Source: Colius striatus (taxonomy: Eukaryota; Chordata; Aves; Coliiformes; Coliidae). Taken from it: DNA of 64,000 bases. The DNA is taken from assembly GCF_028858725.1 (NCBI RefSeq), contig NC_084790.1, positions 83,160,506 through 83,224,505 on the forward strand, given 5' to 3'. The notes below the pieces were generated by a model. The model saw nothing but the letters and a program-made list of their open reading frames with translations. It did not search any database and was not told where the DNA came from. Both the position numbers and the translations under genes were made by a program. Below are positions 29,161 to 40,373 of the stretch, piece by piece (position 1 is the first letter of the stretch; each line of letters begins with the position of its first letter).

Positions 29161-29546
29161 TGGGGATGTTCAGCCTGGAGATGAAGAGGGTGGGGAGAGA
29201 CACAATCACACTCTGCAACTCCCTGACAGGAGGCTGTAGTGAGGTTAGGGGTGGGAGTCGGCGTCTTCTCCCCAGTCACGAATGACAGGACAAGTGGAAG
29301 TGGCCTCGGGTTGCTCCAGGGGAGGCTTAGCTGGGAAATGAGGAAGAACTTTGCCCCCAAGAGGCTTGTTGGACTGGCGTGGGCTGCCCAGGCAGGTGTG
29401 GGAGTTCCCATCCCTGGAGGGATGCCAAACCAGTAGAGCTGAGGTGCTGAGGGAAATGGTTCAGTGGCAGGCTTGTCAGTGTGAGGTGAAGGCTTGGACC
29501 CGATGACCTTGAGGGGCTTTTCCAACCAAAATGATTCAATGACTCT
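29161..29546 (+). mobile_element. CR1 tail upstream of plus-strand gene, unit 2
   Basis: Equivalent of 3946-4330. It carries the CAGGCAGGTGTGGGAG variant also found in the inverted copies. Confidence 0.85.
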
Positions 29547-29826
29547 GTGAGAGCAGCTGCCGCTGGGACACGGGACACGAAGATGCTGGGAAGGCCAAGA
29601 CGCTGCACGAGAGGCGGTTCAGCCTTCCCATCCTCTGGCCTCCCCTTGCCTGTGGTGCCCCGAGACGGGCCCCGTGGCACTGCAGAGCCGTGTGCCGGGT
29701 CCGAGCACCATGGAGGACCCAGTCCCTTTGTGACATCACCTCGGACCACACCCCACCTGCTGCTGATATCCTGCGCCCAAGGCAGTGGCCTTGCCAGAGG
29801 CTCAGGAGCCAGCACCGGGACCGGAC

Positions 29827-31655
29827 ATGGAGCCGGGACCCAGCAGGCACCTGCCTCGCAACGAGACATTGATCTTCAACCAGCTTGATCAGCTGGAACG
29901 CCAAATACTGGCGCTCTGGGCTGAGAAGCAAGAGCTGGAGTGGGAATTGGAGCGGCAGGACCAACAGCAGCTCCAGCGCAGCTACCAGGGTGCGGCAGAT
30001 GGCGTGGGGCCCAGCTCAGCACCCCCCTATGTGTCTGTGCCCCACGGAGCCCCAGGACCCTTTCCCTTCCCCAACTCTGGTGAGAGCATGCACGGACCTG
30101 CAGTGCCCTTGCCAGAGGCACAGGAGCCAGCACCAGGAGCACCCATGGAGCCAGGTCCCAGCGGGTACTTGCCTGGCATCAGGCCCGGACTCTTCACGGT
30201 CCTTCATCAGCTGAGAGCTATGACAAATCTGCTGTGGAACAGGAACCAGGAGCTGAGGCGGGAATTGGAGCGGCGGAACCAACAGCCGTTCCAGCACGGC
30301 TACCGCGGCGCAGGGCCCAGCTCAGCACCCGCCTACGTGTCTGTGCCACACAGAACCCCAGGACCCTTCCCTTTCCCCAGCTCTGCTGAGAGCGTGAACA
30401 GACCTGCAGTACCCTTGCAGGAGGCACAGGAGCCAGTGCCAGGAGCACCCATGGAGCCGGGTCCCAGCAGGCGCTGGCCTTGCGTCAGGCCCTGTTTCTA
30501 CACTTACCTTGAACAACTCAGAGCCATGACCAGGCTGCTGTGGAATAGGAACCGAGAGTTGAGGCGGGAATTGGAGCGGCGGAACCAACAGCCGTTCCAG
30601 CACGGCTACCGTGGCGCAAGGCCCAGCTCAGCACCCCCCTATGTGTCTGTGCCACACAGAGCCCCAGGACCCTTCTCTTTCCCCAGCTCTGCTGAGAACG
30701 CAGGCAGCTCTGTAGCGGCCTCGGGCCTGTGGGTGCGGCAGCTGCCAACATCCACACCTTGTCCTGTTGCCAGCCCATTGGACTGGGGGCTGACACTGAC
30801 AGACCAGAGCTGGAACTCCAGAACCCTCTCTAGGGAGCCGAGCTTCAGCCGGCGAGGTGAGTGCCGGGGGGGGGGGGGGGGGTGGCGGAATCATGGGAGA
30901 GAACATCGGGGCGCCCTGTACCAGGGGCACGTGGGAGAGCTTGGGAGCAACCTTTGGAAGCCTGTGCACAGGGAAGGCTGGCACGGCGGCCTCTGGAAGC
31001 CCCTGGCAGGTGTCGGGGGAGGAACGGAGGGAAAACACTGGTTTGGGGATGAGTGCCTGACGCTGCTGGTTCCCGCAGAGAGCTGGCAGCCGAGATGGCA
31101 GCGGCTGCTGGGCGAGATCGCCTTCCAGCTTGACCGCCGAATCGTCCACAGCGTCTTCCCCAACGCGGATCGCTACCGCGGCTTCAGTGCCGCCACCATC
31201 CCCGAGGGAATCGTGGAGGTAGGCTGGTGCTGCGAGCCGGGGAGCCGGGCACAGTGCCCGCAGCCACGGCCCGGTGCGCCCTGGTCCCCCTTGTGCTCGG
31301 TCACCCGCGGGTGCCGGTACTGACCGTACCCTCTCTGCCACAGATGGTCGAGGAGACGGAGCGGGGAGCTAGCCGTGATCTGAGCGTGGCCGCAATCTGG
31401 AACTATGAGTTTGTGATGAGGCGACTGTGGGCACTGGGCTACGTCCCCGAGGTGCACTTGCCCGCAATCGAGGCCTTCATCAACACCTACGGCCGCCTGG
31501 AGCGGTCGTACTGGTTCCCGGCCGAGCCAAACGTGGCCTTCCTGCGCCACGTGGTCAGCCAGGAGGTGCTGCCGGATCTGCGGCCCAACGCCATGGTGCT
31601 GCTCGAGTGCCTGCTGCAGCTGGCACAGGAGTACGGGCAGCCCCTCTTCTACTGA
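29827..31655 (+). CDS. SPATC1L-like: Speriolin-like protein, plus-strand copy, unit 2
   Basis: Exons 29827-30856, 31079-31218 and 31344-31655 encode 493 codons with the three-module N-terminus. All splice sites and the stop match unit 1. Coding differences from unit 1 are few (for example GYRGAG for GYRGTG in module 2, and EVLPDL for EVPPDL in exon 3). Intron 1 is 222 bases and has no in-frame stop here, so exon 1 reads straight through into exon 2. A retained-intron mRNA would still make the junction to GEIAFQLDRR, with 74 extra Gly/Arg-rich residues. Confidence 0.88.
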
Positions 31656-31721
31656 GCGGCTGTGCCAAGACATGAGCCCTGTCCCGGCTGCGCCTGCAGC
31701 AGCCGCCGCCTGGTGCCACGC

Positions 31722-31727
31722 AATAAA
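31722..31727 (+). terminator. Polyadenylation signal, plus-strand gene, unit 2
   Basis: AATAAA in the same 3'UTR context as unit 1. Confidence 0.85.
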
Positions 31728-31745
31728 GCTGTGGGTCTATCTCAT

Positions 31746-32205
31746 GTCGTGTGCTGTGGGCTTCTTCCTAAGCAGCAAAAAGCATAAGGATGGCAATGCA
31801 CCTGCTGGTTGCACAAGAGAATAGCAATATTGATTAAGAAAGATACGTAACCATCTGCCCTATGGATCCTCCCACAGGGGAGGCCACCAGTGAGTCAGTG
31901 CAGGGCGCCCAGCTTTATAGGCAAAACCCCGCGAGTCAGTGGGAGGTGCATTTTCTTCAGGCAGAGACCCCTGGGCTATCTTCCTCCGTGCTGGATTTTG
32001 CCTGGGCTGGCCACGAATGGCAGAGGAATCCAAGGGAGCTCTCCAGAAAGCAATCCATTTCTCCACCGCTCTCTATTTCTTAACCCGTCAGTGCCCGCTG
32101 ATGGCTGCTAAGAAAATGCCGCCATCTTCTTAGAGATGCGGGCGAGGTGTAGGAGAGAGAGAAGAGTAGTAGAGAAGAGAGCGAGCGAGGAGTATCAAAC
32201 CCCAG
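31746..32205. other. Unassigned downstream flank, unit 2
   Basis: Equivalent of 6530-6985; nothing recognised. Confidence 0.4.
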
Positions 32206-32320
32206 ACTGCAATGCGTCCAAAAAGGAGGGAGGTGTTTGGGACATTTGATTGGTGAAGGGAAACGGAGAGTTAATCCAGAGAGAATCAAGGCAATTGTGG
32301 AATTGCCCCTCCTGCAAACC
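32206..32320 (+). pseudogene. ERV1 RT piece before provirus, unit 2
   Basis: Same RIKAIVELPLLQT end, cut at the same base by the provirus. Confidence 0.85.
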
Positions 32321-32737
32321 TGATGAGACCAATCTGCCTGAAAGGGTAGAATGGCCCTCGAAAGGATTTGCCTGGTAAGGGTTAATCTTTTCTAAGGAAG
32401 CCTGCCTGAAAGGGTTGGCTCCTTAAACAAAGCCCCTAACTTAAGCAAAAACATCCTGTATACACAACAATGATAAGGACACCAGATGTCTTGTAGCCAC
32501 GGAATATATATCACAAAAATGTAGTAAACAGTACCATAAATTTTGTAGATAACATTTGATTGATTTGTAGCATATAGAAAATATACGTATTCATATTGTT
32601 TGTTAACCTATACTGATGACCTTTGCGATATGTACTGACTATAAAAAGAGCATAAGAAGAAGCAATAAACTGTCACTTGCTCAAAGAGCAGTGGTCCGCC
32701 TGTCCTTCATCGTCCTGGAAAGAGCTGGTCTCTGACA
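32321..32737 (+). repeat. 5' LTR, unit 2
   Basis: 417 bases with TATAAAA at 32640-32646. It shares the four 5'-type variants with unit 1. Confidence 0.95.
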
Positions 32738-32739
32738 AA

Positions 32740-32757
32740 TGGTGCCGAAACCCGGGA
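32740..32757 (+). other. tRNA-Phe primer binding site, unit 2
   Basis: Identical 18-base match to the tRNA-Phe 3' end. Confidence 0.85.
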
Positions 32758-33069
32758 AACTCGGTTGCCTTTGACCAGGGTGAGCTGCCTCCGAATCAAC
32801 AGAACCGCGGTAAGGAAAAGGGGAAATAAAGGGGGGCAGAACTACTAGGAAGGTGTAAAATATAAGAAAGTAGAAATTTATCTCAGTAAAATAAAAACAA
32901 AAATCCCTTTTTTGTCTTAGATTTTCCGTTGACCAAGTCTGAGACTAAGTCTGGATCCAGCCGCACCTAAGCCCTTTCTATAAGGTGTCTTAGAAAGCAA
33001 GGGGGTCCAGACTGAACCTCGTGACTCAACGGTAGGGCTCCCTCATATTCAGCATTTACAATTTAAAAT

Positions 33070-35010
33070 ATGGGACATGTACATAGTACGGAAAGACAGC
33101 TGTTTGTAGCTATGGTTAAGACATTGTTAAAAAGTCGAAATATATCTGTAACCACCAAGCAGGTGGGTGGATTTTTAGAATTTATAGACACTGTGTGTCC
33201 TTGGTTTCTGAATAAAGGCACTATTAATTTAGAAACATGGAATAGGGTCGGTGAAAACATTAAAGGCTATTATGCTGCTAACGGCCCTGATAAGATCCCT
33301 ATAGATGCTTTTCCTTTATGGACTTTAATTAAAGAATGTTTACAAGGTGATACTGAATATGATAAATGGCAACGACAAACACGTCCTCGATCTCGTTCAG
33401 CGGATTCAGGTTTAAAACCTTCTGCTCTTACTAATCCTGATTCACAACCCTCTGCTCCACCTGAATATCCATCAATAATCAATAATGAACAAAAAGATAT
33501 TCAGGAATCTAATTTTAAAAATCCCTTTCTTATGTACTCAAATACGGGAGGTAAAAAATGCCGACCGTTAAAACAAAGCAAGAGCGCCTTGAGACCTATA
33601 GAATTATCTGAAGAATTATCCTCCGATGAGGAAGCTGAATTAGAAAAAGAAGCTGCTCAGTATCATAATGAAAATGATCAAGTGTTTGTTAATACGCCTT
33701 TTAAATTGAAGAAACAGCAAACACTTTTAAAAAAGGAACCTGTTGTTTTGCCAGCAATAGAAGCTGGTAGACGTCCGCCCCCTCCTGACATATACCATCA
33801 AATATCACCTCACTCACCCTTACAGTTATCATTGCTACAAGCTAAACAACAAGGTGAAGATGTGAGTGGGTTTTCAAAAATATTGCATGCTTATCCTATA
33901 ACATATGCTCCTCACCCTACTCAAGCCAATGTTAGAATTGCTACTTATACATCCATTCCATTTAAGAATCTTAAAGAATTGAAAACAGCTGCTGCTCAAT
34001 ATGGTGCAACTGCACCATATACTATTGCTATTTTAGAGACAATTGCAGCTGAAGTTCTTCCCCCATGGGACTGGAAAGGCTTAGCTAAAGCTACCTTAAC
34101 GGGAGGAGAATATTTGTTATGGCTTACAGATTTTATGGATTCCTGTTATGATTATTCTCAAAAACCACACTTTCGCCAGCAAGGAATTACTCATGAAATG
34201 TTAGCTGGCACAGGACCGCATGTTGATCTGGCACAACAATTAACTTATCCTGCTGCGACATATGATGCTATTCAAGAAATTGGTTTGAAAGCCTGGAAAG
34301 GGCTACCTAGACATGGAACGTCTAGGGAAGAATTAACTAAAGTCCGACAGGGACCAGACGAACCTTATCATGATTTTGTATCTCGTTTGTTACAAACTTC
34401 ATCTAGACTCATACAAGACACTGATTCAGCTATGATTTTAGTTAAGGAATTAGCTTTTGAAAATGCTAATAATATCTGTCAATCCATATTAAGACCTTGG
34501 AAAAATAAATCAACATTAAATGACTATATCAGATTATGTTCTGATGTTAGCTCTGGGTATATTCAAGGCATAGTCACTGCCGCAGCACAACAGGGCAAAC
34601 CTGTTGAGCAAGTTTTAGCTGCAATGCAATTTAAGAAAAACAGAAGGGTTGCAGGCCCTCCTGGTAGCTGTTTTCATTGCGGACAAATGGGGCATCAAGT
34701 ACGTCAATGTCCTAATAAAAAGATTCCTAATTATAATGGAGGAAAAAATCCAGGTTTATGCCCAAAATGTAAAAAAGGTAATCATTGGGCTAATGAATGC
34801 CGATCTAAATATGATAAGAATGGCAATTCTTTGATACAGCCGGGAAACTTCTCAATGGGCTTGCCCCGGGCCCACCCAAACAAACAGGGGATGTATCCTG
34901 TGCAGGTGCAAACCTCAGAGCACCAGCTAAACAATCCATTTCACAACTCCACCGAGCCACCAGTCATAGTGCCGGACTGGACCTGTGTTCCTCCTCCCAC
35001 TTCGTATTAA
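33070..35010 (+). CDS. gag: Gag polyprotein, unit 2 (646 codons, intact)
   Basis: Same domain order as unit 1: myristoylation-type start, PSAP/PPEY late domains, capsid with the major homology region, and two CCHC knuckles. Residues 23, 402 and 505 are Arg, Gln and Ala instead of Gln, Arg and Thr. The frameshift heptamer GGGAAAC is at 34842-34848. Confidence 0.93.
   Translation: MGHVHSTERQLFVAMVKTLLKSRNISVTTKQVGGFLEFIDTVCPWFLNKGTINLETWNRVGENIKGYYAANGPDKIPIDAFPLWTLIKECLQGDTEYDKWQRQTRPRSRSADSGLKPSALTNPDSQPSAPPEYPSIINNEQKDIQESNFKNPFLMYSNTGGKKCRPLKQSKSALRPIELSEELSSDEEAELEKEAAQYHNENDQVFVNTPFKLKKQQTLLKKEPVVLPAIEAGRRPPPPDIYHQISPHSPLQLSLLQAKQQGEDVSGFSKILHAYPITYAPHPTQANVRIATYTSIPFKNLKELKTAAAQYGATAPYTIAILETIAAEVLPPWDWKGLAKATLTGGEYLLWLTDFMDSCYDYSQKPHFRQQGITHEMLAGTGPHVDLAQQLTYPAATYDAIQEIGLKAWKGLPRHGTSREELTKVRQGPDEPYHDFVSRLLQTSSRLIQDTDSAMILVKELAFENANNICQSILRPWKNKSTLNDYIRLCSDVSSGYIQGIVTAAAQQGKPVEQVLAAMQFKKNRRVAGPPGSCFHCGQMGHQVRQCPNKKIPNYNGGKNPGLCPKCKKGNHWANECRSKYDKNGNSLIQPGNFSMGLPRAHPNKQGMYPVQVQTSEHQLNNPFHNSTEPPVIVPDWTCVPPPTSY
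34842..34848 (+). promoter_or_regulatory. Gag-pro -1 frameshift heptamer, unit 2
   Basis: GGGAAAC in the same phase as unit 1. Confidence 0.85.
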
Positions 35011-35216
35011 CACCTGAAATGGGAGTACAAGCTATCCCAACAGGAATATATGGCCCTTTACCCGTTGGAACATGTGGTTTAGTGTTAGGTCGAAGTAGTT
35101 TAAGCATGAAAGGATTGCGAGTTATACCAGGACTAATTGATTGTGATTATGAAGGAGAGTTAAAAGTTCTGTCTTTAATCTACCTGCAGGAACAAAGATT
35201 GCACAGTTGCTTTTAA
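34848..35216 (+). pseudogene. dUTPase part of pro, unit 2
   Basis: The -1 frame carries the dUTPase motifs ([23 protein letters not shown]), then loses frame near 35170 just before the final Gly-rich motif and stops at 35216. The C-terminal arm (AGTKIAQLL) is in the protease frame. dUTPase limits uracil misincorporation during reverse transcription. Confidence 0.85.
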
Positions 35217-35626
35217 TTCCTTATGTTTCATCTATAGGAAAAGCTGATTCCCGCATTCAGGGAACAGGCGGTTTTGGATCTACTGACGTTTATCTTTTAC
35301 AGCCCATCAATCATCAGAGACCTGAACTTCAGTTAACAATTGATGGTAGAAATTTTACAGGACTCTTGGACACCGGAGCAGATGTATCGGTAATAACTTT
35401 AAAACAATGGCCAAAAGAATGGCCTTTACAGCATGCTTCAGCTGATCTAAAAGGAATTGGAGTTGCAAATTTGCCTCTTCAAAGCTGTAAGTTATTAAAT
35501 TGGACAGATAAGGAGGGACACTCTGGTACCATTCAACCATATGTACTAGAAAGCTTGCCTCTTAACCTCTGGGGCCGAGATATCTTGACACAAATGGGTG
35601 CATACCTCTATACGCCTAGCAGTTAG
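35174..35626 (+). CDS. pro: Retroviral aspartic protease, unit 2 (open)
   Basis: The frame runs from about 35174 through the dUTPase tail into a complete protease: [11 protein letters not shown] holds the catalytic Asp-Thr-Gly, and [13 protein letters not shown] is the conserved C-terminal helix motif. In unit 1 the same domain has DTR and a stop. The frame is cut off from gag by the upstream frameshift, so normal Gag-Pro synthesis is not expected even though the domain is intact. Confidence 0.85.
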   Translation, partial: FNLPAGTKIAQLLLIPYVSSIGKADSRIQGTGGFGSTDVYLLQPINHQRPELQLTIDGRNFTGLLDTGADVSVITLKQWPKEWPLQHASADLKGIGVANLPLQSCKLLNWTDKEGHSGTIQPYVLESLPLNLWGRDILTQMGAYLYTPSS

Positions 35627-35723
35627 TCTGATAAATTTATCAGTAACTATGTATGCAGATAAAATCTGTTGGAAATCAGATCAACCTGTTTGAGTTGATC
35701 AATGGCCTCTAACTAAAGAAAAA

Positions 35724-38201
35724 TTGCAAGCTGCTCGTCAATTAGTAGCGGAACAATTACAATTAGGTCACATAGAACCTTCCACATCGCCATGGAACTC
35801 ACCTATTTTTGTTATAAAAAAGAAATCGGGGAAATGGCGACTTCTCCAAGACTTGAGAGAAGTCAATAAAACAATGTGTACCATGGGAGCGTTACAACCT
35901 GGTCTACCCAGTCCTATTGCCATTCCCCAAAATTTTGAAAAAATAATTATTGACTTAAAAGATTGTTTTTACACTATCCCCTTACATCCAGATGACAAAT
36001 GTCGATTTGCTTTTAGCGTACCATCCATAAATTTTAGTGAACCTATGGAACGCTACCAATGGAAAGTATTGCCTCAAGGAATGGCCAATAGTCCTACTCT
36101 TTGTCAAAAATTTGTTCATGAAAGTATAAAAGCGACTAGACAACAATTTCCTGATGTTCTTTGTATCCATTATATGGATGATATTCTTTTAGCAGCCTCA
36201 TCTATCGATAAGTTGCAACATGCTTATGCTCATATTGAACAGATGTTAACTAAACATGGTTTGAAAATAGCACAAGAAAAGGTACAGAAATCATATCCTT
36301 TTCAATACTTGGGGTTTCAATTATATCCTAAATCTTTTATGCCACAGAAAATTGCCATACGAACGGATTCTTTAAAAACCTTGAATGATTTTCAGAAGCT
36401 TCTGGGAGATATCAATTGGCTCAGATCTTTTCTTAAATTAACAACAGCCGACCTTCATCCTCTTTTTAAAATACCTGATCCTACCTCTCCTCGCAAGTTA
36501 ACAGAAGAGGGAAAACAAGCTCTTCGATTGGTAGAAAAGGCTATAGAAAATGCACAATTACAATATGCAGATATAACAAAGCCTTTTTCTTTATATATCT
36601 TGCCTACAGTAATGACTCCTACAGGAGTCCTGTATCAGGACGGAGTTTTGTGTTGGGTACACGGATCTCACTCTGCAAAAGGAGTTCTTGTTTCGTACCC
36701 TCAAAAGATAGCAGAACGAATTAAACAGGGACGCAAGTTATGTATTACTCATCTTGGGAAAGAACCGGCAGTAATTGGAATTCCATACACACCTGCTCAA
36801 ATTACTTGGCTGATGGCCACTGTAGACGATTTTGCTGTAGCCTTAGCTGCTTTTCCTGGAGAAATAACACAAAAGTTCCCTTCTGATAAAATTCTTAGTT
36901 TTGCCACCTATCATTCTTTGGTTTTTCCTAAAGTTGTTAAAGGAGCTCCTATAGAAAAGGCATTGACTGTTTTTACAGATGGATCATCTAATGGGCAAGC
37001 AGTCCTGTATACTCCTACAGATCAATTTGTTTGGAAGTTAGAAAATGTTTCTGCACAAATGACTGAGTTATATGCTATTTATCAAGCACTTCTAAAATTC
37101 CCGGAACCTTTAAACATCTATTCTGACAGTCGTTATATTGTTACTTCATTGCAACTTTTAGAAACAGTTCCAGTCATAGCTTCTAAAGTTTCTTTTATAC
37201 AACGATACTTTAGTTTGATTCAATCTCTTTTAATGATAAGAGATGCGCCTCTTTTTATAGGACACATTCGTAGTCACTCTAAATTGCCTGGACCTTTGAG
37301 TCACGGCAACAATCAGGCTGATTTGTTAACTCGTTTTACTGTTGCTACTGTTGCAGAAGCCCAGCGTTTGCACTCTCTGCATCACTTACCTGCAGCTACT
37401 CTACAACGTATGTGCCATATCTCTCGAGAACAAGCTAGAGAAATTGTTCGAACATGTTCTTCGTGTGTTTCTTTTTTACCAATTCCTCATTATGGAGTTA
37501 ATCCTCGAGGTCTTTTACCTAATGATCTCTGGCAGATGGATGTTACTCATTATCCTTCTTTTGGCCGCCTCTCTTATATCCATGTAACCCTTGACACTTT
37601 TTCTCATTTTGCAGTGGCCACTCCTTTGTCTGGAGAATCAACCGCACAAGTAATTTCACATTTGTTACACTGTTTTTCAGTCTTAGGTATACCGAAGACT
37701 ATCAAGACAGATAATGGCCCTGCATATACTAGTGCTAAATTTGCAAAATTTTGTGCTCATTTTTCTATAACACATAAAACAGGGATTCCTTATAATCCAC
37801 AGGGTCAAGGCATGATTGAACGTTTTAATCTTACTCTGAAAACACAATTAAAGAAATTAAAAACGGGGACTTTGTCTTTGTTAAATCATGCTCTTTTTGT
37901 TTTAAACTTTTTCACTCTCGATACAGCTGGCCTTTCAGCTGCTGATCGTCATTGGCAATCCCCAACTCAGCAAAAACCTGTAGTATTATGGAAAGATCCT
38001 ATTGATGGATCCACGAGAGGCCCTGACCCGGTTCTATTATGGGGTAGAGGGTATGTTTGTATTTTCCCAACAGATGAGCCTGTACCTCGGTGGATTCCGG
38101 AACGCTGTGTTCGACATGCCAAAAACGAAAATAGGCAAGCTACGAAAGAGGTTTCAACGCCTGATGTTGACACCACAACAACCTCAACGACAACAACATG
38201 A
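35724..38201 (+). CDS. pol: Pol: RT, RNase H, integrase, unit 2
   Basis: 825 codons counted from a TTG. YMDD is at 36171-36182. It matches unit 1 throughout except that LEGN (residues 251-254 of unit 1) is deleted in frame at about 36474, in the RT connection region, and one Val is Ile near the end of RNase H. The deleted residues belong to a loop well conserved in betaretroviruses, so RT may be impaired. The upstream TGA in the pol leader is also present here. Confidence 0.92.
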   Translation: MQAARQLVAEQLQLGHIEPSTSPWNSPIFVIKKKSGKWRLLQDLREVNKTMCTMGALQPGLPSPIAIPQNFEKIIIDLKDCFYTIPLHPDDKCRFAFSVPSINFSEPMERYQWKVLPQGMANSPTLCQKFVHESIKATRQQFPDVLCIHYMDDILLAASSIDKLQHAYAHIEQMLTKHGLKIAQEKVQKSYPFQYLGFQLYPKSFMPQKIAIRTDSLKTLNDFQKLLGDINWLRSFLKLTTADLHPLFKIPDPTSPRKLTEEGKQALRLVEKAIENAQLQYADITKPFSLYILPTVMTPTGVLYQDGVLCWVHGSHSAKGVLVSYPQKIAERIKQGRKLCITHLGKEPAVIGIPYTPAQITWLMATVDDFAVALAAFPGEITQKFPSDKILSFATYHSLVFPKVVKGAPIEKALTVFTDGSSNGQAVLYTPTDQFVWKLENVSAQMTELYAIYQALLKFPEPLNIYSDSRYIVTSLQLLETVPVIASKVSFIQRYFSLIQSLLMIRDAPLFIGHIRSHSKLPGPLSHGNNQADLLTRFTVATVAEAQRLHSLHHLPAATLQRMCHISREQAREIVRTCSSCVSFLPIPHYGVNPRGLLPNDLWQMDVTHYPSFGRLSYIHVTLDTFSHFAVATPLSGESTAQVISHLLHCFSVLGIPKTIKTDNGPAYTSAKFAKFCAHFSITHKTGIPYNPQGQGMIERFNLTLKTQLKKLKTGTLSLLNHALFVLNFFTLDTAGLSAADRHWQSPTQQKPVVLWKDPIDGSTRGPDPVLLWGRGYVCIFPTDEPVPRWIPERCVRHAKNENRQATKEVSTPDVDTTTTSTTTT

Positions 38202-38580
38202 TTTTGACTATTGGTCATCATTACAGATCTTTGCTTATTGGCTTAGCATAATATGGAATAATGCCAACTCTTCAATTAACTTAAAACAATTGCATGGAGA
38301 AATTCTCTCTTTACAAAATATAGAAGAATTGCAGTTACCCCTTACCCAACGTGCTCATGATTTTGTTAACGTCTTAAAGGCTTCTTTTCCGTCACTATCC
38401 TCATTTTATAAAGGAATCTATTGCCTTATAGGAGCAACTTTATGCATAATTGTCCTAGTTGTAGTATTACCTTGCATATTTCGTTTAATGTATGATATGA
38501 TAAAACAAACGAGTATAAAAACTAAAAAATTACAATTAATGGCTGCACAACACGTTCCCGCTACAATACATACTGAATAA
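38005..38580 (+). pseudogene. env: Env remnant, unit 2
   Basis: Same deleted structure and length as unit 1, with the basic stretch and one membrane span. It also overlaps the end of pol. Confidence 0.65.
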
Positions 38581-38667
38581 AAAAAAAAAAAAAAAAAAAA
38601 AAAGGGGTGAAATGATGAGACCAATCTGCCTGAAAGGGTAGAATGGCCCTCGAAAGGATTTGCCTGG

Positions 38668-40006
38668 TGTCGTGGTTTGGCCCAGCTAGCACAACAGCAC
38701 CACGACAGTTTCTCGCTCGATGCCCCCATTCACCCCCACCCTCGTTAAGATGGCGGAGGACCCAGTGAAATGGGAGTAAAAAGATAAGCAAGATTGTTGT
38801 GGATTGAGACAAGGGCAGGGAGGGCTGGCTGCCAATTATGGTTCTGGGCAAAACAGACTCCAGTACTCGACTTAGAGAGGAAAGTAGGAAAGTTTATTCT
38901 ACAAGAAACAGAACAGAATAAAAGCAAAAAGGGAGTAGGATGATGAGAAAATTACAACCAGCACTTTAAGATCTCCCTCCCCCATCCCTCCTTTCTTCCC
39001 GGGCCCAGCTCACTGCTCCCGATATCTCTACCTCCTCCCCCCGCAACAGCTCAGGGGGGCAGGGAGTGGGGGATATGGTCAGTCTCTCACAGATGGGCTC
39101 TGCCGCTTCTGTCTTCTCAGATGAGGATGACTCCTGGCATTCTTCCCCTGCTCCAACACGGGGTTCCTCCCCCGGAACACAGTCCTTAACAAACTTCTCT
39201 GGTGTGGGTTGTTCCCAGCAGCTGCGGCTTCTGCCGATACAGGTTCCCTCACACGGGACACAGTCCTTGGTGAATATCTCTGACGTGGATTCTTCACCGC
39301 GGTTGCAGTTTCTGCAGTTGCAAGGTCCCTCTCTCGGGACAAGGCCTCCTCTGGGCATAAGTTTAATGAGCTGCTTTGTCGTGGGTTCCTCCCCACAGTT
39401 GCAGCTGTGGATATTGGGTCCCTTCCTCGGGACAAGGCCTCCTCCGGCCATAGTGATAAAGGGCCCCTCCTTCGGGACAAGACCTCCTCCGGCCAAAATC
39501 ACTGTCCCTGGCTTGGTGCCTTTAATGAAGTGAATCGCTGCCCCTGGTCCGGGGTCAGCTTTAGCAAAATGAGTTTCTGCCCCTGATGCGGGCTCATTAT
39601 CAAAATGAGTCTGTACCGCTGATGCGGGGTCTTTAAAGAAATGAAAATAAATCTCAGCTTCACCAGGTCTCTCCATAGAATGCAGGGGAGTCTCTGCTAC
39701 AGTACACCTCCTCCCTTTCATCACTGACCTTGGAGTCCGCATGGTTGTTTCTCTCACCGTTCCTACTCCTTGCACCACCACCAGCCAGAAGAAGAGAAAA
39801 AGGGGCAGAAGAAAGAAAGAAGATGGAGGAAGACACCTCCCCTTCCGGCTTCTTCTTAAAAAGTGATCGTGGAGGCGTCTAATTGGCTCAGCCCCAGAAG
39901 TGGGTCTGGCTCTGAGCTGGGGAGAGTTGTGAGCAACTTCTTGCAGGAGCCATCTTTGCAGCCCCTTCCCCCTTACCAGAAAAGGCTGTCATGTCAAACC
40001 ATGACA
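38668..40006 (-). mobile_element. Solo LTR of a third ERV type (ERVL-like), unit 2 only
   Basis: 1339 bases bounded by inverted ends TGTCGTGGTTT and AAACCATGACA and flanked by the 5-base duplication CCTGG (38663-38667 and 40007-40011). The AATAAA on the minus strand (38893-38898) shows that the element points leftward. Five-base duplications and a TGTCATGGTTT start fit avian ERVL-type LTRs; the family name is from memory and should be checked. No internal retroviral genes remain. It is absent from the 3' LTR of unit 1 and the solo LTR of unit 3, so it postdates the duplication. Confidence 0.85.
38966..39781 (-). CDS. Long open frame inside the solo LTR (271 codons)
   Basis: The frame lies in the sense direction of the LTR, upstream of its AATAAA, and covers 60 percent of it. 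The protein has imperfect repeats of roughly 30 residues built on GGLVPREGP and CVPGEEP words with regularly spaced Cys and Gly-Glu pairs, and no recognised domain, signal peptide or membrane span. The repeats could simply be DNA-level tandem repeats that happen to stay open. Expression and function are unknown. Confidence 0.35.
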   Translation of the reverse strand: MVVQGVGTVRETTMRTPRSVMKGRRCTVAETPLHSMERPGEAEIYFHFFKDPASAVQTHFDNEPASGAETHFAKADPGPGAAIHFIKGTKPGTVILAGGGLVPKEGPFITMAGGGLVPRKGPNIHSCNCGEEPTTKQLIKLMPRGGLVPREGPCNCRNCNRGEESTSEIFTKDCVPCEGTCIGRSRSCWEQPTPEKFVKDCVPGEEPRVGAGEECQESSSSEKTEAAEPICERLTISPTPCPPELLRGEEVEISGAVSWAREERRDGGGRS

Positions 40007-40373
40007 CCTGGTAAGGGTTAATCTTTTCTAAGGAAGCCTGCCTGAAAGGGTTGGCTCCTTAAACAAAGCCCCTAACTTAAGCAAAAACATCCTGTATACA
40101 CAACAATGATAAGGACACCAGATGTCTTGTAGCCACGGAATATATATCACAAAAATGTAGTAAACAGTACCATAAATTTTGTAGATAACATTTGATTGAT
40201 TTGTAGCATATAGAAAATATACGTACTCATATTGTTTGTTAACCTATGCTGATGACCTTTGCGATATGTACTGACTATAAAAAGAGCATAAGAAGAAGCA
40301 ATAAACTGTCACTTGCTCAAAGAGCAGTGGTCAGCCTGTCCTTCATCATCCTGGAAAGAGCTGGTCTCTGACA

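Larger units (their letters stand above)
32321..40373 (+). mobile_element. Betaretrovirus-like provirus, unit 2, with nested LTR
   Basis: Same insertion as unit 1, with CAAACC at 32315-32320 and 40374-40379. It totals 8053 bases because a 1339-base solo LTR lies inside the 3' LTR. Gag and protease are better preserved than in unit 1. Pol carries a 12-base in-frame loss. The primer site is at 32740-32757. Confidence 0.95.
38613..40373 (+). repeat. 3' LTR split by a nested element, unit 2
   Basis: LTR positions 1-55 are at 38613-38667 and the rest at 40007-40373, with CCTGG duplicated on both sides of the insert. Removing the insert and one CCTGG gives 417 bases. Confidence 0.92.

Noticed and set aside
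29785..31323. A single 512-codon exon for the plus-strand gene
   Set aside because: The frame starts at GTG, reads through a 222-base GT-AG intron and ends in intron 2. The conserved C-terminal domain requires splicing to exon 3, and unit 1 has a stop in intron 1.
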